A DNA stretch of 64,000 nucleotides, taken from the NCBI GenBank assembly GCA_025531455.1, contig JAMYHL010000098.1, positions 1 through 64,000 of the forward strand, written 5' to 3'. The position numbers and the translations under genes were made by a program. Shown piece after piece: positions 12,821-24,376 of this stretch (position 1 is its first letter; every line of letters begins with the position of its first letter). The stretch is from Apiotrichum sp. Y4204 (taxonomy: Eukaryota; Basidiomycota; Tremellomycetes; Trichosporonales; Trichosporonaceae). The notes below the pieces were generated by a model, which was not told the origin of the DNA, did no database searches, and worked only from the letters and a program-made list of their open reading frames with translations.

Positions 12821-14474
12821 CGTGGGGTATTGAGTGGATTGATGGTATCAGAGCAGGATCAGTGGTTATCGGAGTGAGCAGCAATTTAAGCATGTAGCAT
12901 GGGCAGCATTGTTAATGATGTTAAAATGAGACAGTGGTGCAGGCAATAGGTGCAGGCAGTAGGTACATAAAAACAAGCGCAGGATCAAGAACGGGGACGC
13001 AGCTGCCACCAGACTACTCAGCAGTTCCCTCTGCAACACAACTGTAGTTCACAATGACGCTCACTGCCCGGAACATCTCAATCGCAACGTCAACCGTAAC
13101 CGCTATCATAATGATCTCCATGCAATGCCAGCGTAGCCTAGCAGACTACAACATGATTCTTCTTTTTCCCAATGTCCACCCGGCATGAAACTCTCGCACC
13201 CGTACTTGTCGGTGTGCTGAGCGATTAATGGGTCGTTGCGTTGCTCTGCGAGCGGACCGCGCCACGCCAATAGGTAGCTGGCGACCTCCCAGAATGCAGG
13301 AGGCCAGCGTGGGTCGAGCTTGAAGAAAAGAGGAAAGCAACACCACGAACATGCCAGCAGAAATTATATACTCGCGCCAGGCGCGGTGGAGGCCAAGCGC
13401 GAGGCCTGGAAACTGCTTGAGGGGCGAGCGGCGGGGCGGGGCAGCGGCGGAGTTTGGGCGTGTGGCGGAAAATGTGGGTGCGAGGCCCCTTTCCGGGTGC
13501 GAGATTTCGGGCGGGCGCGTTCCGCCATTGCTTTTATGCGATCGCATCTCATCTGTTCTTCTTCTGTGTCCCATTCCATTCTGTGAGTAACCCAGGCCCC
13601 CACACACTCTCAAAGGGCGCAGCCGTGCGGCCACTGGCGCCAAGCCAGGCCGAGGTTGTTGGCCGCAGATTGTGGACACAGGCTGCTGCGGCAGCTCATG
13701 TCTACACCTACGACCGCCCCGTAAACATGACGATATCATCTGAGTAAAAATAGGAAGTGCCATCTGCATCAGCCCACAGGCTATGCTGTTTCCAGGTTCT
13801 CTGACACACTTGCTCCCCTTCCTTACCTTTTGTTCTTCTGAACAAAACGCTGACAGGAATAGGTACCGAGACGGAAGCACAGAGACTCGTCGCGAAGGCG
13901 GTTGTGGTTGCGGCCGTGAGCGAGTCGGGGCTGGTGGCATTGCTGCGCGTTTTGTTTGCTGTCCGCTGGTCGTTGCGCAATTCGGGTCCTCTCCGGGTCC
14001 TCTTGGGTGTGTAGCCATAGTTAATTAATGTACTTTGCGCATCTGCTCCTGATCTTCTATGCCCCTTTTCGTCACAGCACCGCACCACTAATATCGGAAT
14101 AGATATGCACTACAGATTGCCCGGTTGGCGGGCACTGCAGGCCGACTACGTGGCCCGTGAATACGGTGAGGGACGGCCGTTGCCAGCGTAACATTGTTGC
14201 AACGGCATACATGATGAGGTTGCTGAGCACGAGTGGGGATGGGATCTTGATGGCTATGTGGGAGTGCCATGTGTACGCGTGTACGTGTGGAGGTTTCGAT
14301 AAACCACAGCAGAGTTAACAGTGAGAAGCGTCGAACGACATGGAAATGGTGGTCGAAGCAGGGGAAGCCAAACAGCGGTAGTGAAGAGCGGGCAAAGCGC
14401 GGGGAGTGGGGACGCAGGTGGACAATTCCAGGGAGACAATCATGGTCGGTTTATCGGATAAAATTGCAGCATGT
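12821..14474. other. Convergent intergenic region, RGP1/PIMT
   Basis: 1.65 kb between two 3' ends. The first 320 bases are relatively AT-rich and fit a 3' UTR or terminator. The longer open frames between 13146 and 14088 are compositionally random (Arg/Pro/Ser-rich) and show no conserved motif or splice-supported start. Confidence 0.5.
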
Positions 14475-15989
14475 TTACTCGTACCACTGTTTATTCCTAT
14501 CTGTGAGAGGAACATACTGAGCCATCAGCGGAATTCAAACATTTCCTACTCACCCTCACGCCAAACAGCTTCTTGCGCGTCACTTTACCATTCTCGTCCT
14601 TGTCCACCTGCCATATATCTGCCATATCAGTCCTAGACACCGGACTCCGATGGATACACAAACATTCACTCACCTTGGTGGTCCATGCCCACAGGGATGA
14701 ACATACGTCCTGGGGCAGCTAGTTGGTCCACTAGAGCATCGGTGATTGTCGGTGCCGCAGCTCCTACATGAATAACCTGATAGGGCGCTGCGAGTCAGCG
14801 GGCAAGGAAGCTTACCGGAACCCGGAGCACACAAGTGGGGCGCGATGGTATTGTTGGTTCTTTGGTTCTTCTCGGGCGCATCCAAAATGCTTCTTTTTGC
14901 GCCAACTGTCCGCTTCGACGGAAGGAAGCCGTGAACAGTGACTCGCTCTGCGCCCTGTACTCCCCAAGAACACTCACCATGAGCGGGCCAACCGGCGCGT
15001 CCATCACCGCAGACTATGTCGATCTTTGTACCGACACTAACTCCGTCCTTGGCCAGGTTGGTCCGAGCGAGGGTGACGAGACCTGGGAGGTGGTCGATAC
15101 CGACAACCATGGCGTCGGGGGCGAGGCGGTGAAACACGGCCGTCACTGCAATGACCAATGCGCGACCCATAAGCAACAAGAGGAATACAGTGACGACAAT
15201 CCCAAAGGTAGCGAAGTGATTTTAGGGTAGGAATGAGAGGACGACGCGAGCGTAGCCGGCGAGGCGTGCCCGAGAGGGGTCCAGTATGAGAAGAAGCGGA
15301 GAGACGTCCTCGATGGGTGGGAACGACAGAAGCCAGGAGCGAGGAGGACGATGGCCACGGAACGCGACGCAGACGAGCGGAGCGGGATTGCGAGAGATGT
15401 GAGCATGTGAGAAGTTGCGAGGAAGCACGTCAGCAAAACAATCGTAGCACATTATTCTCCAACCCCGACGTACAATAGCCACTCCCACTGCCGACGTCAA
15501 GTACGGCCCCGCGTTTCTCGTTGGCAAGGTCAATGTGGGTCAGGAGGTTCTCACAGGCATGTGCGTGCATGTGCGGGGCGGAGATTGTGGCGTTGAAGCC
15601 GATGCGTCTGTCGTTAGATAGGTCACACGCGTGCATGAGTGCAGCTGATTTCAGTGGTAACGGTAGAGGCGAGATTCCTCGCAGCCCTCTACTCACTGAG
15701 GAGAGTCCTCGTACGCGGCGCTTAGGGTCGGGACATAGTGCTTCCGGTCGACCTGACGCATCGCCTGCCGTCAGATCTGAATTGCATGCGACGTACCTCG
15801 GCGACTCGCTGCGAGGTGATGAGGCCGTTGGCCACCATCTTGTCCACTAGCTGCTAGGTTAGCATTCCTCGTTGTTGTTTGCCGCACGGCGACGTCATAC
15901 AGCGAGTGTTGAGACAAGACCACGGGAATTCGCCACTCGCGGAACGCACTCACCTCGACGTTTGTCCGACCACTGGAGAGCCAGGCCAT
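14475..15989 (-). CDS. PCMT1: Protein-L-isoaspartate O-methyltransferase
   Basis: Repairs isoaspartyl residues in aged proteins by S-adenosylmethionine-dependent methylation, in the cytosol. Eight exons: 15989-15954, 15850-15797, 15764-15697, 15607-15474, 15145-14978, 14787-14674, 14618-14554 and 14516-14475, summing to 226 residues, which is the normal family length. The order of motifs is complete: [28 protein letters not shown], the substrate loop [19 protein letters not shown] (residues 54-72), SAM motif [11 protein letters not shown] (88-97), [11 protein letters not shown], the motif [23 protein letters not shown], and the C-terminal [11 protein letters not shown]. Intron 4 (15473-15146) is about 330 nt, much longer than the others. 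The gene starts 0.86 kb downstream of the RPL10 stop on the same strand. Confidence 0.96.
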
Positions 15990-16854
15990 GCTGCGACTAT
16001 GAAAGATAGGGAGGGTGGGCTGCAAGAGATAGGCGAGAGGGATGGAGCAACAAGGAAGCCTTGCTGCTGCAATCTGTCTGGTGAAGACGAGTATGGTCTG
16101 ACTGGGTTAGCCACGTTAGCTCGTGCTTGTGGCTGGGCTCTGCGAGGTGGAGATGGTGGCGGAACAGCCAAAGCGATGGAAGAGGAAACGAGTAGTAACT
16201 CGATGGGGAGGGAGTGACTGCGTTACTCTCCGTGCCTAAAGCTGTGGATGGCGAGAAGTAATGAGAAGGGCAACGGGCGGCGAGGTGCGGCGACGATTGA
16301 TAAATGCTGCAAGAATGGCGAGGATGGGAATGAGAACCGCATACAACCGTTGACGACTGTGCCAAGTTGACAACTGTTGTTCTTATACTTGACGTCACAG
16401 CAACAGGGTGAGCACAGCCAAGGCTCAATCACACGATACAACTGCCGTTTGCGCATACCGCCATCAGGCTCCAGGCCACAAGGCGACGCACAAAGAGACG
16501 GACCCATGCAGAAGAGAGGTGGCACGAGAAGCAATTGCTCCTCTCCTGCACTGCACAGCGTCCATCGACACGACGCTCACGAGCGGCAGAAGCTACCAGC
16601 GATCCCGAGATCCCGAGACACACATTTGGCACTGCGCCCTTCGCCAGACAGCTGACAGCGAGATGCTCGAACCCATATACTCCACTGACTCCTCAATGTG
16701 CGCAGGCTTACCCACGGCATCTGCTCATGCACATCACACAGCACAGCACATTCCAGACCTCCAGACTCTGCCAATCATCACTCCAGATACAGCCAGTCAT
16801 GCATTGGACTATGCGACAACCAGTCTACCCGTTCCCTACGCCTACGCAGTACAC
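15990..16854. other. Spacer between RPL10 and the PIMT gene
   Basis: Holds the RPL10 3' flank (upper end) and the PIMT promoter (lower end). No additional gene was found; open frames here are antisense chance frames. Confidence 0.5.
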
Positions 16855-17553
16855 TTAAGCACGGAGGCCCATGCGGAGGTTGTTCTCGAGGTTGCCCTTG
16901 GGCTTGAGGAACTGAACGTAGGCACCATCGTTGACGACCTGCTTCTCGGCCTTGAGGGCCTCGTAGTCGGGGCGGTCGAGCGAGGTGAAACCCCACTTCT
17001 TCGAGATGATGATCTTCTGGCGACCGGGGAACTTGTAACGAGCACGACGGAGGGCCTCAATGATGATGGCCTTGTTCGCGTCACGGCAACGGATCGACAT
17101 GATGACCTGGCCGCTGTATCGTTAGAATGGTTCGGGAATATGATCAATCTTCAGAACTCACATGTTGACACGAGCGACCGAGCCGTAAGGCTTACCCCAA
17201 GCACCACGCATACCCTGCTGAAGACGATCGGCACCGGCGCACGAAAGCATCTTGTTGATACGGATGATGTGGAAGGGGTGGACACGGACACGGAGATGGA
17301 AGGCCTCCTTACCGGCGGTCTTCACGATGTACTTGTTGGCGCAAATACGGGCAGCCTCAAGAGCCTCGGAAGAGAGCTGCTCGTACTCGTCCGAGACGAG
17401 GTGGCAGCAGAAGGGGAAGTCATCGACGGAAGCCTTCTTGCGTCCGAGATCGTAGATACGGATCTTGGGGTCGGGCACACCACGGTTGTAGCGCGACTTA
17501 GGGTACGGCTTGTTCTTGCAGTAACGGTAGCAGCGAGCGGGACGGCGACCCAT
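16855..17553 (-). CDS. RPL10: 60S ribosomal protein L10 (uL16)
   Basis: Universally conserved large-subunit protein placed late in 60S maturation near the peptidyl-transferase centre. Two exons, 17553-17162 and 17113-16855, give 216 residues (yeast 221). The start [20 protein letters not shown] and the blocks [54 protein letters not shown] and [20 protein letters not shown] are typical of eukaryotic uL16. The single intron (17161-17114) splits the Ile codon in RVNIGQV and has a CTAAC branch point. The gene is divergent from CAB4. Confidence 0.98.
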
Positions 17554-18640
17554 CTTGACTGAAAATGTTAGTGGTGGGGTGTAGATGTGAAGAAATGGTG
17601 TTGTTGCGGCGCGCAGTGCTTATAAAGCGTGCACCCTGGAGGCCAAGGGTGAGAATGAGTCCGTTTGCTTAGCAAGCCAAGGCAAACTTTGACATCCAAC
17701 ACCCGGATCCGAGGAACATGCTGGGAGGACTCGTCACTGTTCAAACGCAAGATGGTGGTGCCAACAACAGTCCGCGCAGCCCGTCGGCGTGAGGAGCAAT
17801 GCTCGACATGTCCGAAAGTCGCGAGGCGGCTGTCACACACAACATCTTGCTCCGCTCTCTCACTGGCCCTCAACCCTCCACCCGGAGTCCGTCCCAGCAA
17901 ATCTTTGTCTCCGACTCGAAAAGCGATACCATGCTCGTCGCTGCCGATGCAGTGCGCGCGGGCGTCGTTTGCGGTCCTGGCCGTGTCGAGAGCGTGCTGT
18001 GTTGCCTGGGATAGATTCTCACCTGTTTTTTAGCGGTTGAGGGTTGGAGAGGAAGCGACGTCCAAAGTGAGGCAACGAGAAGACGCCGCCCAGCGCAGGA
18101 GCACAGCGTACAGCGCACCAGCATACAGCGTACCAGCTGCCAGCCAGAAGCGGGAGTCGGCCAGTCCCAGCTACAGCCCAGCCAGGACCATTCTCTCATC
18201 TCTCTCCCTACTCTGTGACGCTCGCCACTCCAGGCGAACCGCGCAAGGAGAGCCCCGCCAGTGTCGCCACTTGCAGCAGTGCGACCATCATCTCTGCTCT
18301 TGTGCACGCTCCCCCAGGAGGCTTTGGGAGGTGAGTAAGCATCCGGAGTTTGGCGGTATTATAGCACATGAGTGTGGCACTCGGCTTTACCTCCACGTGC
18401 CTCCACGTGGCCTCCACTTTTCGTGCATCCCGCGTGTATCCCACGGGATTCGGAGTTGGCCGGCATGTCCGTGCAGTCCCGACGTCCTCCCGGCGCTCGG
18501 CTTTGAGGTAAGCAGTAGTAACAACAATGGGGCATGGATAGCCGGGACAACGACGGCAATCAGACAACGGAAGACGACCCCCACTCTCCCCACATGGTGG
18601 GCTGACCGACCTCTGTGTTCTCGAACGCACTCTCATCAAT
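17554..18640. promoter_or_regulatory. Bidirectional promoter region, RPL10/CAB4
   Basis: 1.09 kb between divergent starts. A TATAA-type element (CTTATAAAGC, 17620-17629) lies about 70 bases upstream of the RPL10 start and reads as TTTATAAG on its strand. Two CACGTG palindromes lie at 18394-18399 and 18404-18409 within a repeated CTCCACGTG decamer, about 240 bases upstream of CAB4. No coding sequence was supported between the two genes. Confidence 0.55.
18394..18409. promoter_or_regulatory. Tandem CACGTG E-boxes
   Basis: Two CACGTG sites exactly 10 bp apart, in the repeat CTCCACGTGC CTCCACGTGG. CACGTG is the binding site of Cbf1/bHLH factors in fungi; occupancy here is inferred only from the motif. 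Confidence 0.6.
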
Positions 18641-19727
18641 ATGAGTCCTATACCGCTCGAAACAACAGGCGACCTGCTCCTCGTGCTCCCGTTCACGCCT
18701 GCGCTGCTGCGCGACCCGGCACCGCTGCTTGCACCAGTGTTCACCGCGGCGCAGCGCGCTACCAGGACAGTGACCGTTGTGTTCACCACGCCCGGCAAGC
18801 AGCAGCTGTATCCGGTTCTGCGCGCGGCTCCGCGGCGGCACTTTGAAGCGGTCCAGCACTTCCTCGGCAAAGTGTACTCTGCGCTCGCGGCAGGGCACTG
18901 GGCCGCCGACCGCATCCTCGTCGACGTCGAGGTGCATTTCGATGGCGAGCTCGGCGAGTGGCCTGACAAGCTGCTCGCGAAGCCGGAGCGGGTGATCCGC
19001 CTGGACTGTGAGTTGTGTGCCATACGATTACTGATATTCAGCGCACTCTGATCTCGGCGCGGCGATCCTCGCGGCCGCTGCACCCGGCGTCCAGACAGTG
19101 GCTGTTTCCTCCGCGCCGCTTCCCTCACCAGGAGAGTTTCCTGCACGCGTCGATGAGCCCGGATGGGGTGTCGTTGCCATGGGCGGAACATTTGACCACC
19201 TCCACGCCGCGCACAAGCTCCTTCTCCAAGCGGCGTTGTTTATCACCGAGACACGCCTCATCTGTGGCGTCATCTCCCCGAAGCTGCTTGCGTCGAAGAG
19301 CAACGCGCACGTCATAGAGTCACTCGAGACACGCCTCGGTGCTGTCAACGGCTTCCTTGCGCGCCTGGGTCTCGGCGACCGGATACCGTATGTTGTGGAG
19401 ATCATGGACGGGCTCGGCCCAACCGCGTGGGACCCTGAGGTCACGGCGATCGCGGTCAGCCGCGAGACGATGGGCGGCGGCAAGGAGGTGAATCGCGTGC
19501 GCGGGTCCAAGGGCCTCTGCACCCTGGATATACTCTCCGTGGACGTCATTTCCGCAACGCTGGAGAGCGATGCGGGAGAGAATATTCTTCGCACCGTCGA
19601 CCTTGGCGGCGTGAGCGAGGAGGACCTCAAGCACGTCAAGATGGGCAGCACCGGTATCCGCGAATGGCTGGCGAAGCGGGAACAGACATCACCAACAGCA
19701 ACAGCGACAGCAACAGAGAGCAACTAG
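18641..19727 (+). CDS. CAB4: Phosphopantetheine adenylyltransferase (coenzyme A synthesis)
   Basis: Joins 4'-phosphopantetheine with ATP to form dephospho-CoA, the fourth step of CoA synthesis in the cytosol. Two exons, 18641-19007 and 19042-19727, 350 residues; the intron is 34 nt with CTGAT and CAG. The nucleotidyltransferase signature GGTFDHLHAAHK (residues 170-181) has His177 and His180 at the HxGH position, with Ala in place of Gly, as in animal enzymes, which also deviate there. Also visible are ETRLGAVNGFL, VSRETMGGGKEVNRVR and the C-terminal GSTGIREWL, which matches the ISSTxLR motif. There is no dephospho-CoA kinase domain, so it is monofunctional as in yeast. The tail is Thr/Ala/Ser-rich, from a CAACAG-like repeat at 19686-19720. 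Confidence 0.94.
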
Positions 19728-19809
19728 AGTAGGGTTACATGGTGTACAATGGATATGCGAATGCAAGATATATGACTGACGTGACCGCCCGCGTTCTGCG
19801 ACAGGCTGC
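19728..19809. other. 82-bp convergent spacer, CAB4/MTF1
   Basis: Stop codons of CAB4 (plus) and MTF1 (minus) are only 82 bases apart, so the 3' UTRs almost certainly overlap in antisense. Confidence 0.7.
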
Positions 19810-21384
19810 TCACAGAGACAGGCCGACTTGGCGATTGTCTTCAATGATCTCCACGTCGGGAATGAGATGAGTAGGCTTGAACGCCCACTTGTCGAAGACG
19901 TCGACGATGCGCGCCCATTCCATGACGGTGATGTCGCGGATAGGCGTGTCCAGAGAAACGGGGTGGCCAGCAAATGTGGTTCCCAGATCGGCAAATCGTG
20001 GGAGGAGGTTTTCTGCGCCAAAAGCGACTGTCGGGACAACGTCGCCAAGTGTCGAAGCCTCGCGGACGAAGAATTTGCGCAAGACAAAGTCCCACATATC
20101 GCGCTGCTCGGCGACCACAATAGGTTCAAGACGCGGGATCATCTCGATGCCGAGAAGATCTGGTCGGGGGAGCTTCACCGGGGAGGGGTTCTTGGCCGTT
20201 CGGCCATATGTGAAGAAGTCATGGGAGGTAGTTGGCGTCACGGTCATAGTTGGGGCCTCGGCGGGGCGACCACTCTTTCCCTGCTTGCCGAGTCCCAGCG
20301 CAATGTCTTGGGCAGTCTCAGTTTTTGTAGAGCGCTTGTCGGCGTTGGGGACGTGGTGGCAAGGTGCGATCGGACGCAGATGGAACAAAGCACTGGCCAT
20401 GACTGCGATCTTGTTGTGGACCGTCTCTCCAGGCTGTGCCATGAGGCGCTACATTGTCAGCGATAGTGAAAAGAGACAGCCACTAACATCGTATGTGCCC
20501 TTTGACGCAAGCAGGGCGAGGCGGACGCGACCCCATTTCCAGATCCATGAGCGGGGATGGCCCTTTGAGCCGATAACGCTCGAGACCCATTGGTTCAACA
20601 GTTGATCACCAACCATTCCTTGCGGGGCCTGGATGGTCACAGTGATGGGAGGGGCCGGAGCATCCCAAGGCCGTTCGCACGCTTCAGGTCCCTCCTTAGT
20701 GTTGTCATACACTTCCAGTGACGGGTACACTAGTGGGCTGGAGAGGATGCGGGGTAGGGTCGGCCACGAGTACATTGATGCTGAGCAGAGAAGAAGGTTC
20801 TTCTGAATATGTGAGGGAAACAGGAGACCTTCGGTGGGAACAGAGTCCGAGCCCTTCTCGTAGAGCTGCTTCAGAATCGCTTTTGACTCCTTGGGCGGCT
20901 TGTCGGTAAGCATCCCCAATGAGCGGTAGAGACTCGGCGCGTGGCCATCGGTGGCAATGACGAGTTTCGCTGGCTTGACCTTCTCCTCCTCGCTGAGCGG
21001 AAGTGGTGCAGGATCGGCGTCCACTGCCTTCGTCACGTCCCAGGGTGGAAAGTCCGGCTTGACGACATCGGGCTGCTCCGCGACGACCTTCTTCCAGTCC
21101 TCCTTCGTGGTCTCGTTATGTCCACCGGCAAGGAGCGAGCGCGTGAGCTGCCCCGGTCCCGCGTATGCGTCGATCACCACCTCATTTTCCCGCAGGCCGA
21201 GGTCGCGCACAAAGCGGTCTGCGAGCACCTGGCTTGCAAGCGCAGGGCGCTTGGAGATCTCGCGGGAGACAATCGACCCCTCGAGCGTCGACTTGTAGAT
21301 CTTGCAGATGGAGGTACCGGTGGACAGGAACACGTCTCGGAAGGTCGACGGATGGGGAAGGGGCGGGAGGCGGAGGCGCGGCAT
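19810..21384 (-). CDS. MTF1: Mitochondrial transcription factor B (Mtf1/TFB family)
   Basis: Specificity factor of the mitochondrial RNA polymerase, derived from the KsgA/Dim1 rRNA dimethyltransferase fold. Two exons, 21384-20488 and 20448-19810, 511 residues; the intron has a GTTAGT donor and CTGAC branch. Residues 46-85 contain RPALASQVLADRFVRDLGL and the SAM motif I equivalent DAYAGPGQLTRSLL (72-85), as in rRNA dimethylases (E.GPG.LT). Later sequence has the family-like LVYPSLEVYDNTKEG, IQAPQGMVGDQLLNQWV and a C-terminal domain with NPSPVKLPRPDLLGIEMIPR. The methyltransferase catalytic NLPY-type motif is not evident, suggesting a transcription-factor role. The N-terminus is basic and could target mitochondria. 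Confidence 0.82.
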
Positions 21385-21962
21385 TGTGCGGCGTGCTTAG
21401 TGCGGTGACAACACACGGGTCGCAGTCGGTGAGTCAGTCGAGGTATTGTGTACTCGAGAGTTGCAAGGAATGTGCACTTTGGAGTCTGGCGAGCTCGATC
21501 GAGAAAGCCGAAATCTCACTCGGCCAGAACTTTCAAGAGTGGAGGCAGGCCGAGGGAAGGACGGGATCAGAATATGGCTGGGCAGAGTCTAGAGTGGAGG
21601 TCGACCAGCGCCAGGTGAATGACGCAATTCCAATGTGGCACAGCCAGTTTATTATCATCTTATCATACTGTAAGTGCGTTAAACAGTTGTACAGTTGGCG
21701 ATGGTCGATAAGTCGATAAGCAGCAACAGCGAGGGAAACCTCAATGCTGCAGAGTTGAATTAGGCGGGGCAAGTTCATGAGCTCCAAAACGCTTAAGCGC
21801 AGGAAAGGTGAATTTACAGATGTGAAGAATATAAAGCACAAGATGATAGCATCCAGTAGAAATATCAGAAAATCAACAACGCTGGGCAAGGGCCAGGGCT
21901 GTTCGTCGCATCTGTAGCGCTCCCTGCAAAAGAACGGGCGTCCTTAGTCGCTAGGTTATGAC

Positions 21963-21988
21963 TTGATATCATTGGTTGATATCATTGG
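21963..21988. repeat. 13-bp tandem duplication
   Basis: TTGATATCATTGG occurs twice back to back, followed by a third TTGA. Each copy contains the palindrome TGATATCA. Confidence 0.85.
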
Positions 21989-23261
21989 TTGACGTAGTGC
22001 TGTCGCCCGGGCCATTCCGTCGACCAGAGCTTTTCCCACCACGGCATTGTTATCTCTGGAGACGTTGGAAGCCGCCTCACTGTTCAGCGGTGGCACAGAA
22101 GGCGAGAGGAATTTTTTTCTCAAATGAAGTACTGTCTACCTTCAGCAGATGAGGACGATAAAAGTTGCCTGTACCAGCTGGCCTCACTGAAGCTAGGCTC
22201 TCCGTCCCGTAGGAACGCGCGAGGCGACTAAAGAGCGTTTCATTGCTTCTATGTGATGTTCCAAGTCAGGACCAGGTGTGCTCGAAAGGACCCGGTCAAC
22301 AATACGTTTCTCGGGGTTTGACGCCGGCACGCTCACAACTGGGCTGCAGGCGCGTGTCCGCGATCCAGTTTGTAATCGCAAGCAGGTCACGGCAGCCTTC
22401 AACGGTCACACAGCACTTGCGTGTTTTCAGTAATTTTTTGGCTCATTATGCAGACACAATGACGGTTGAACATGTCGCCTCCTGGCGCGACACTTCTGAT
22501 GCCTGATTCCAAGTAAGCTCAATCTCAGCCGCAGCACTCATTACGGGTGCCTCTATTAATGAAGAGTAAGCTGTCCCTCAACTGCACGTGTCCGCAACGC
22601 CCGCGGCACGCACCGCTCTTCAACTGGCCAAAATGGTGGAAGGTTGGAAACACACAATAAGCCTTGCACTAGCCGAGCTTGTTGTCGGAGCTTGGTGGTC
22701 ACGACAGGAGTGAAACGGGTGTAAATCGTTGCGAGGTCGGGACCAGGCACGGGTCGGAACGGGTGTGCCTGTCTGTGCCTTACGAGTTTGAGTCACCTGT
22801 CCGCGAAGCGGGCCGGGCTTCGGAGACTACTTGAGCACAGAAATGTACCGATTCTGGCACGCCAGAGTGTTTGTAGGCTGCCCAAACACACACTCTGGGA
22901 CAGGTGCAGATGGTCGGAGGTGCTCGGAGTCATCTCCAGACCACACGCCAGTGGGGTCAAGGAGGTTAATATAGCAAGTATTGTTGCACTCCGTGTGGTG
23001 GTCTTCTGAGTGGCACAGAAAGGGGCCCGTTCCGATTACGGTCGGATGGAACGATCGTTGCTCATGGAAATTCAAAGAACACCTACCAGACGAGGAAGTG
23101 GCCAAGTATGCAAATGGGGAGAGATCGGAAAGGCAGTCCCGGGATCCCGGGGGAATGTGCACAGAAAGGCCAACGATGCAACGTTCCAAAGATGTAAAAG
23201 AAGCAAGGCGCGTGCAATCCCAATGACCGCGCTGATCAGCATATCGCCCGCATACCCTGGG

Positions 23262-23283
23262 CCCTCAACGGTCCCTCAACGGT
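23262..23283. repeat. 11-bp tandem duplication
   Basis: CCCTCAACGGT occurs twice without spacer. Confidence 0.85.
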
Positions 23284-24348
23284 CCGGCAGATCATGATCT
23301 GCAGATTATCGAACAAGTGACCCAGCAATAGCTCTGGCCCTGGCGGCCTGGTATCCGGTGGCGTTGTGTGTCAAGCAAGATGAGTCGCGGCTAAACGCTG
23401 GGTCTCGCCACTGTGCTCACTCCCTACACATTGTTGACAACATGCCCCAGTCAGGTGCCTCGATGGCCCCGTGCGCCGCCGTTGCAGCCAAGAGTTTAAC
23501 AGGGCCGAGGGGGTTGGTCTCTGTTGTCGCCTGTGTCCTGCATGTCCTACACACAGAAGCATGTGCTGACCTCTGCGCGTGTAGAATGTGATACGGGACC
23601 TCGGGGAATGTGTGGCCTGTGGGGAGAACGGCGCGTGATAGCATGACCCTTGCCGTCGGCGGCCGCTTCAGTCCGCCGCCATCTGCGCCACAACCAACAG
23701 GTCGTGCAGGCTGCAATCCCTGGATCTAAGTCGTCCAAGTCGACAAGCAATCTGCCCAAGCGACCCCAAGCCGTGAAAGGAGGGCCACATGTTCAGTATC
23801 GACAACCAATGGGGTAATCCCGTTGTCTGGCCTCGGATTTGGCTCCCATGCTCCTGGGTGTCTCTGCTTTGTGGTTTTCTGGTCGTCGTGGCGTGACGAG
23901 CTTTGCAAACTTTACACCTTCAGTACGAGCCCTGACGCTGTCTGACGAATTCTGCAGCTGTCTTCAGCGTGCGACGCAACGTGCCTGTCCGTCGACGATA
24001 TGAGATTGTGCCATGAAGGTTGACATGGGGTGTAACCACCAGCGTCTAAACCCAGGCCGGATGATGAGACCGCTGCACAATGAACAGTATGCGAAATCTC
24101 GGACATGAGGGACCCAGAGATGCGGAAACCAAACGGCCAAGCATACTTACCAACACCCCAGGGCCAGGCTATTCAGGATGCCGACGGCGATCGCTGTGCA
24201 TCCAGCCAGTGCCAAACGACATGCATGCCCATGCTGTCCTCCTAGGCCTTATTGTTACTATTGTCTCTCGGCAGCTGGAATGGGCCGGATAACGAGATTT
24301 TCAAACCTGCCGCCCTACTAACTTGGCATACTTAGCATGCCGCCTGAG

Positions 24349-24376
24349 GGCCAGAGGCCAGAGGCCAGAGGCTAGA
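24349..24376. repeat. 7-bp tandem repeat, four copies
   Basis: Three exact GGCCAGA units and one GGCTAGA unit in tandem. Confidence 0.85.

Noticed and set aside
13146..14018. Open frame of 290 codons on the minus strand
   Set aside because: Arg/Pro/Ser-rich random composition, no motif, and it overlaps the 3' region of two convergent genes.
16408..17562. 384-codon plus-strand open frame
   Set aside because: Lies antisense to RPL10; its composition mirrors the RPL10 codons.
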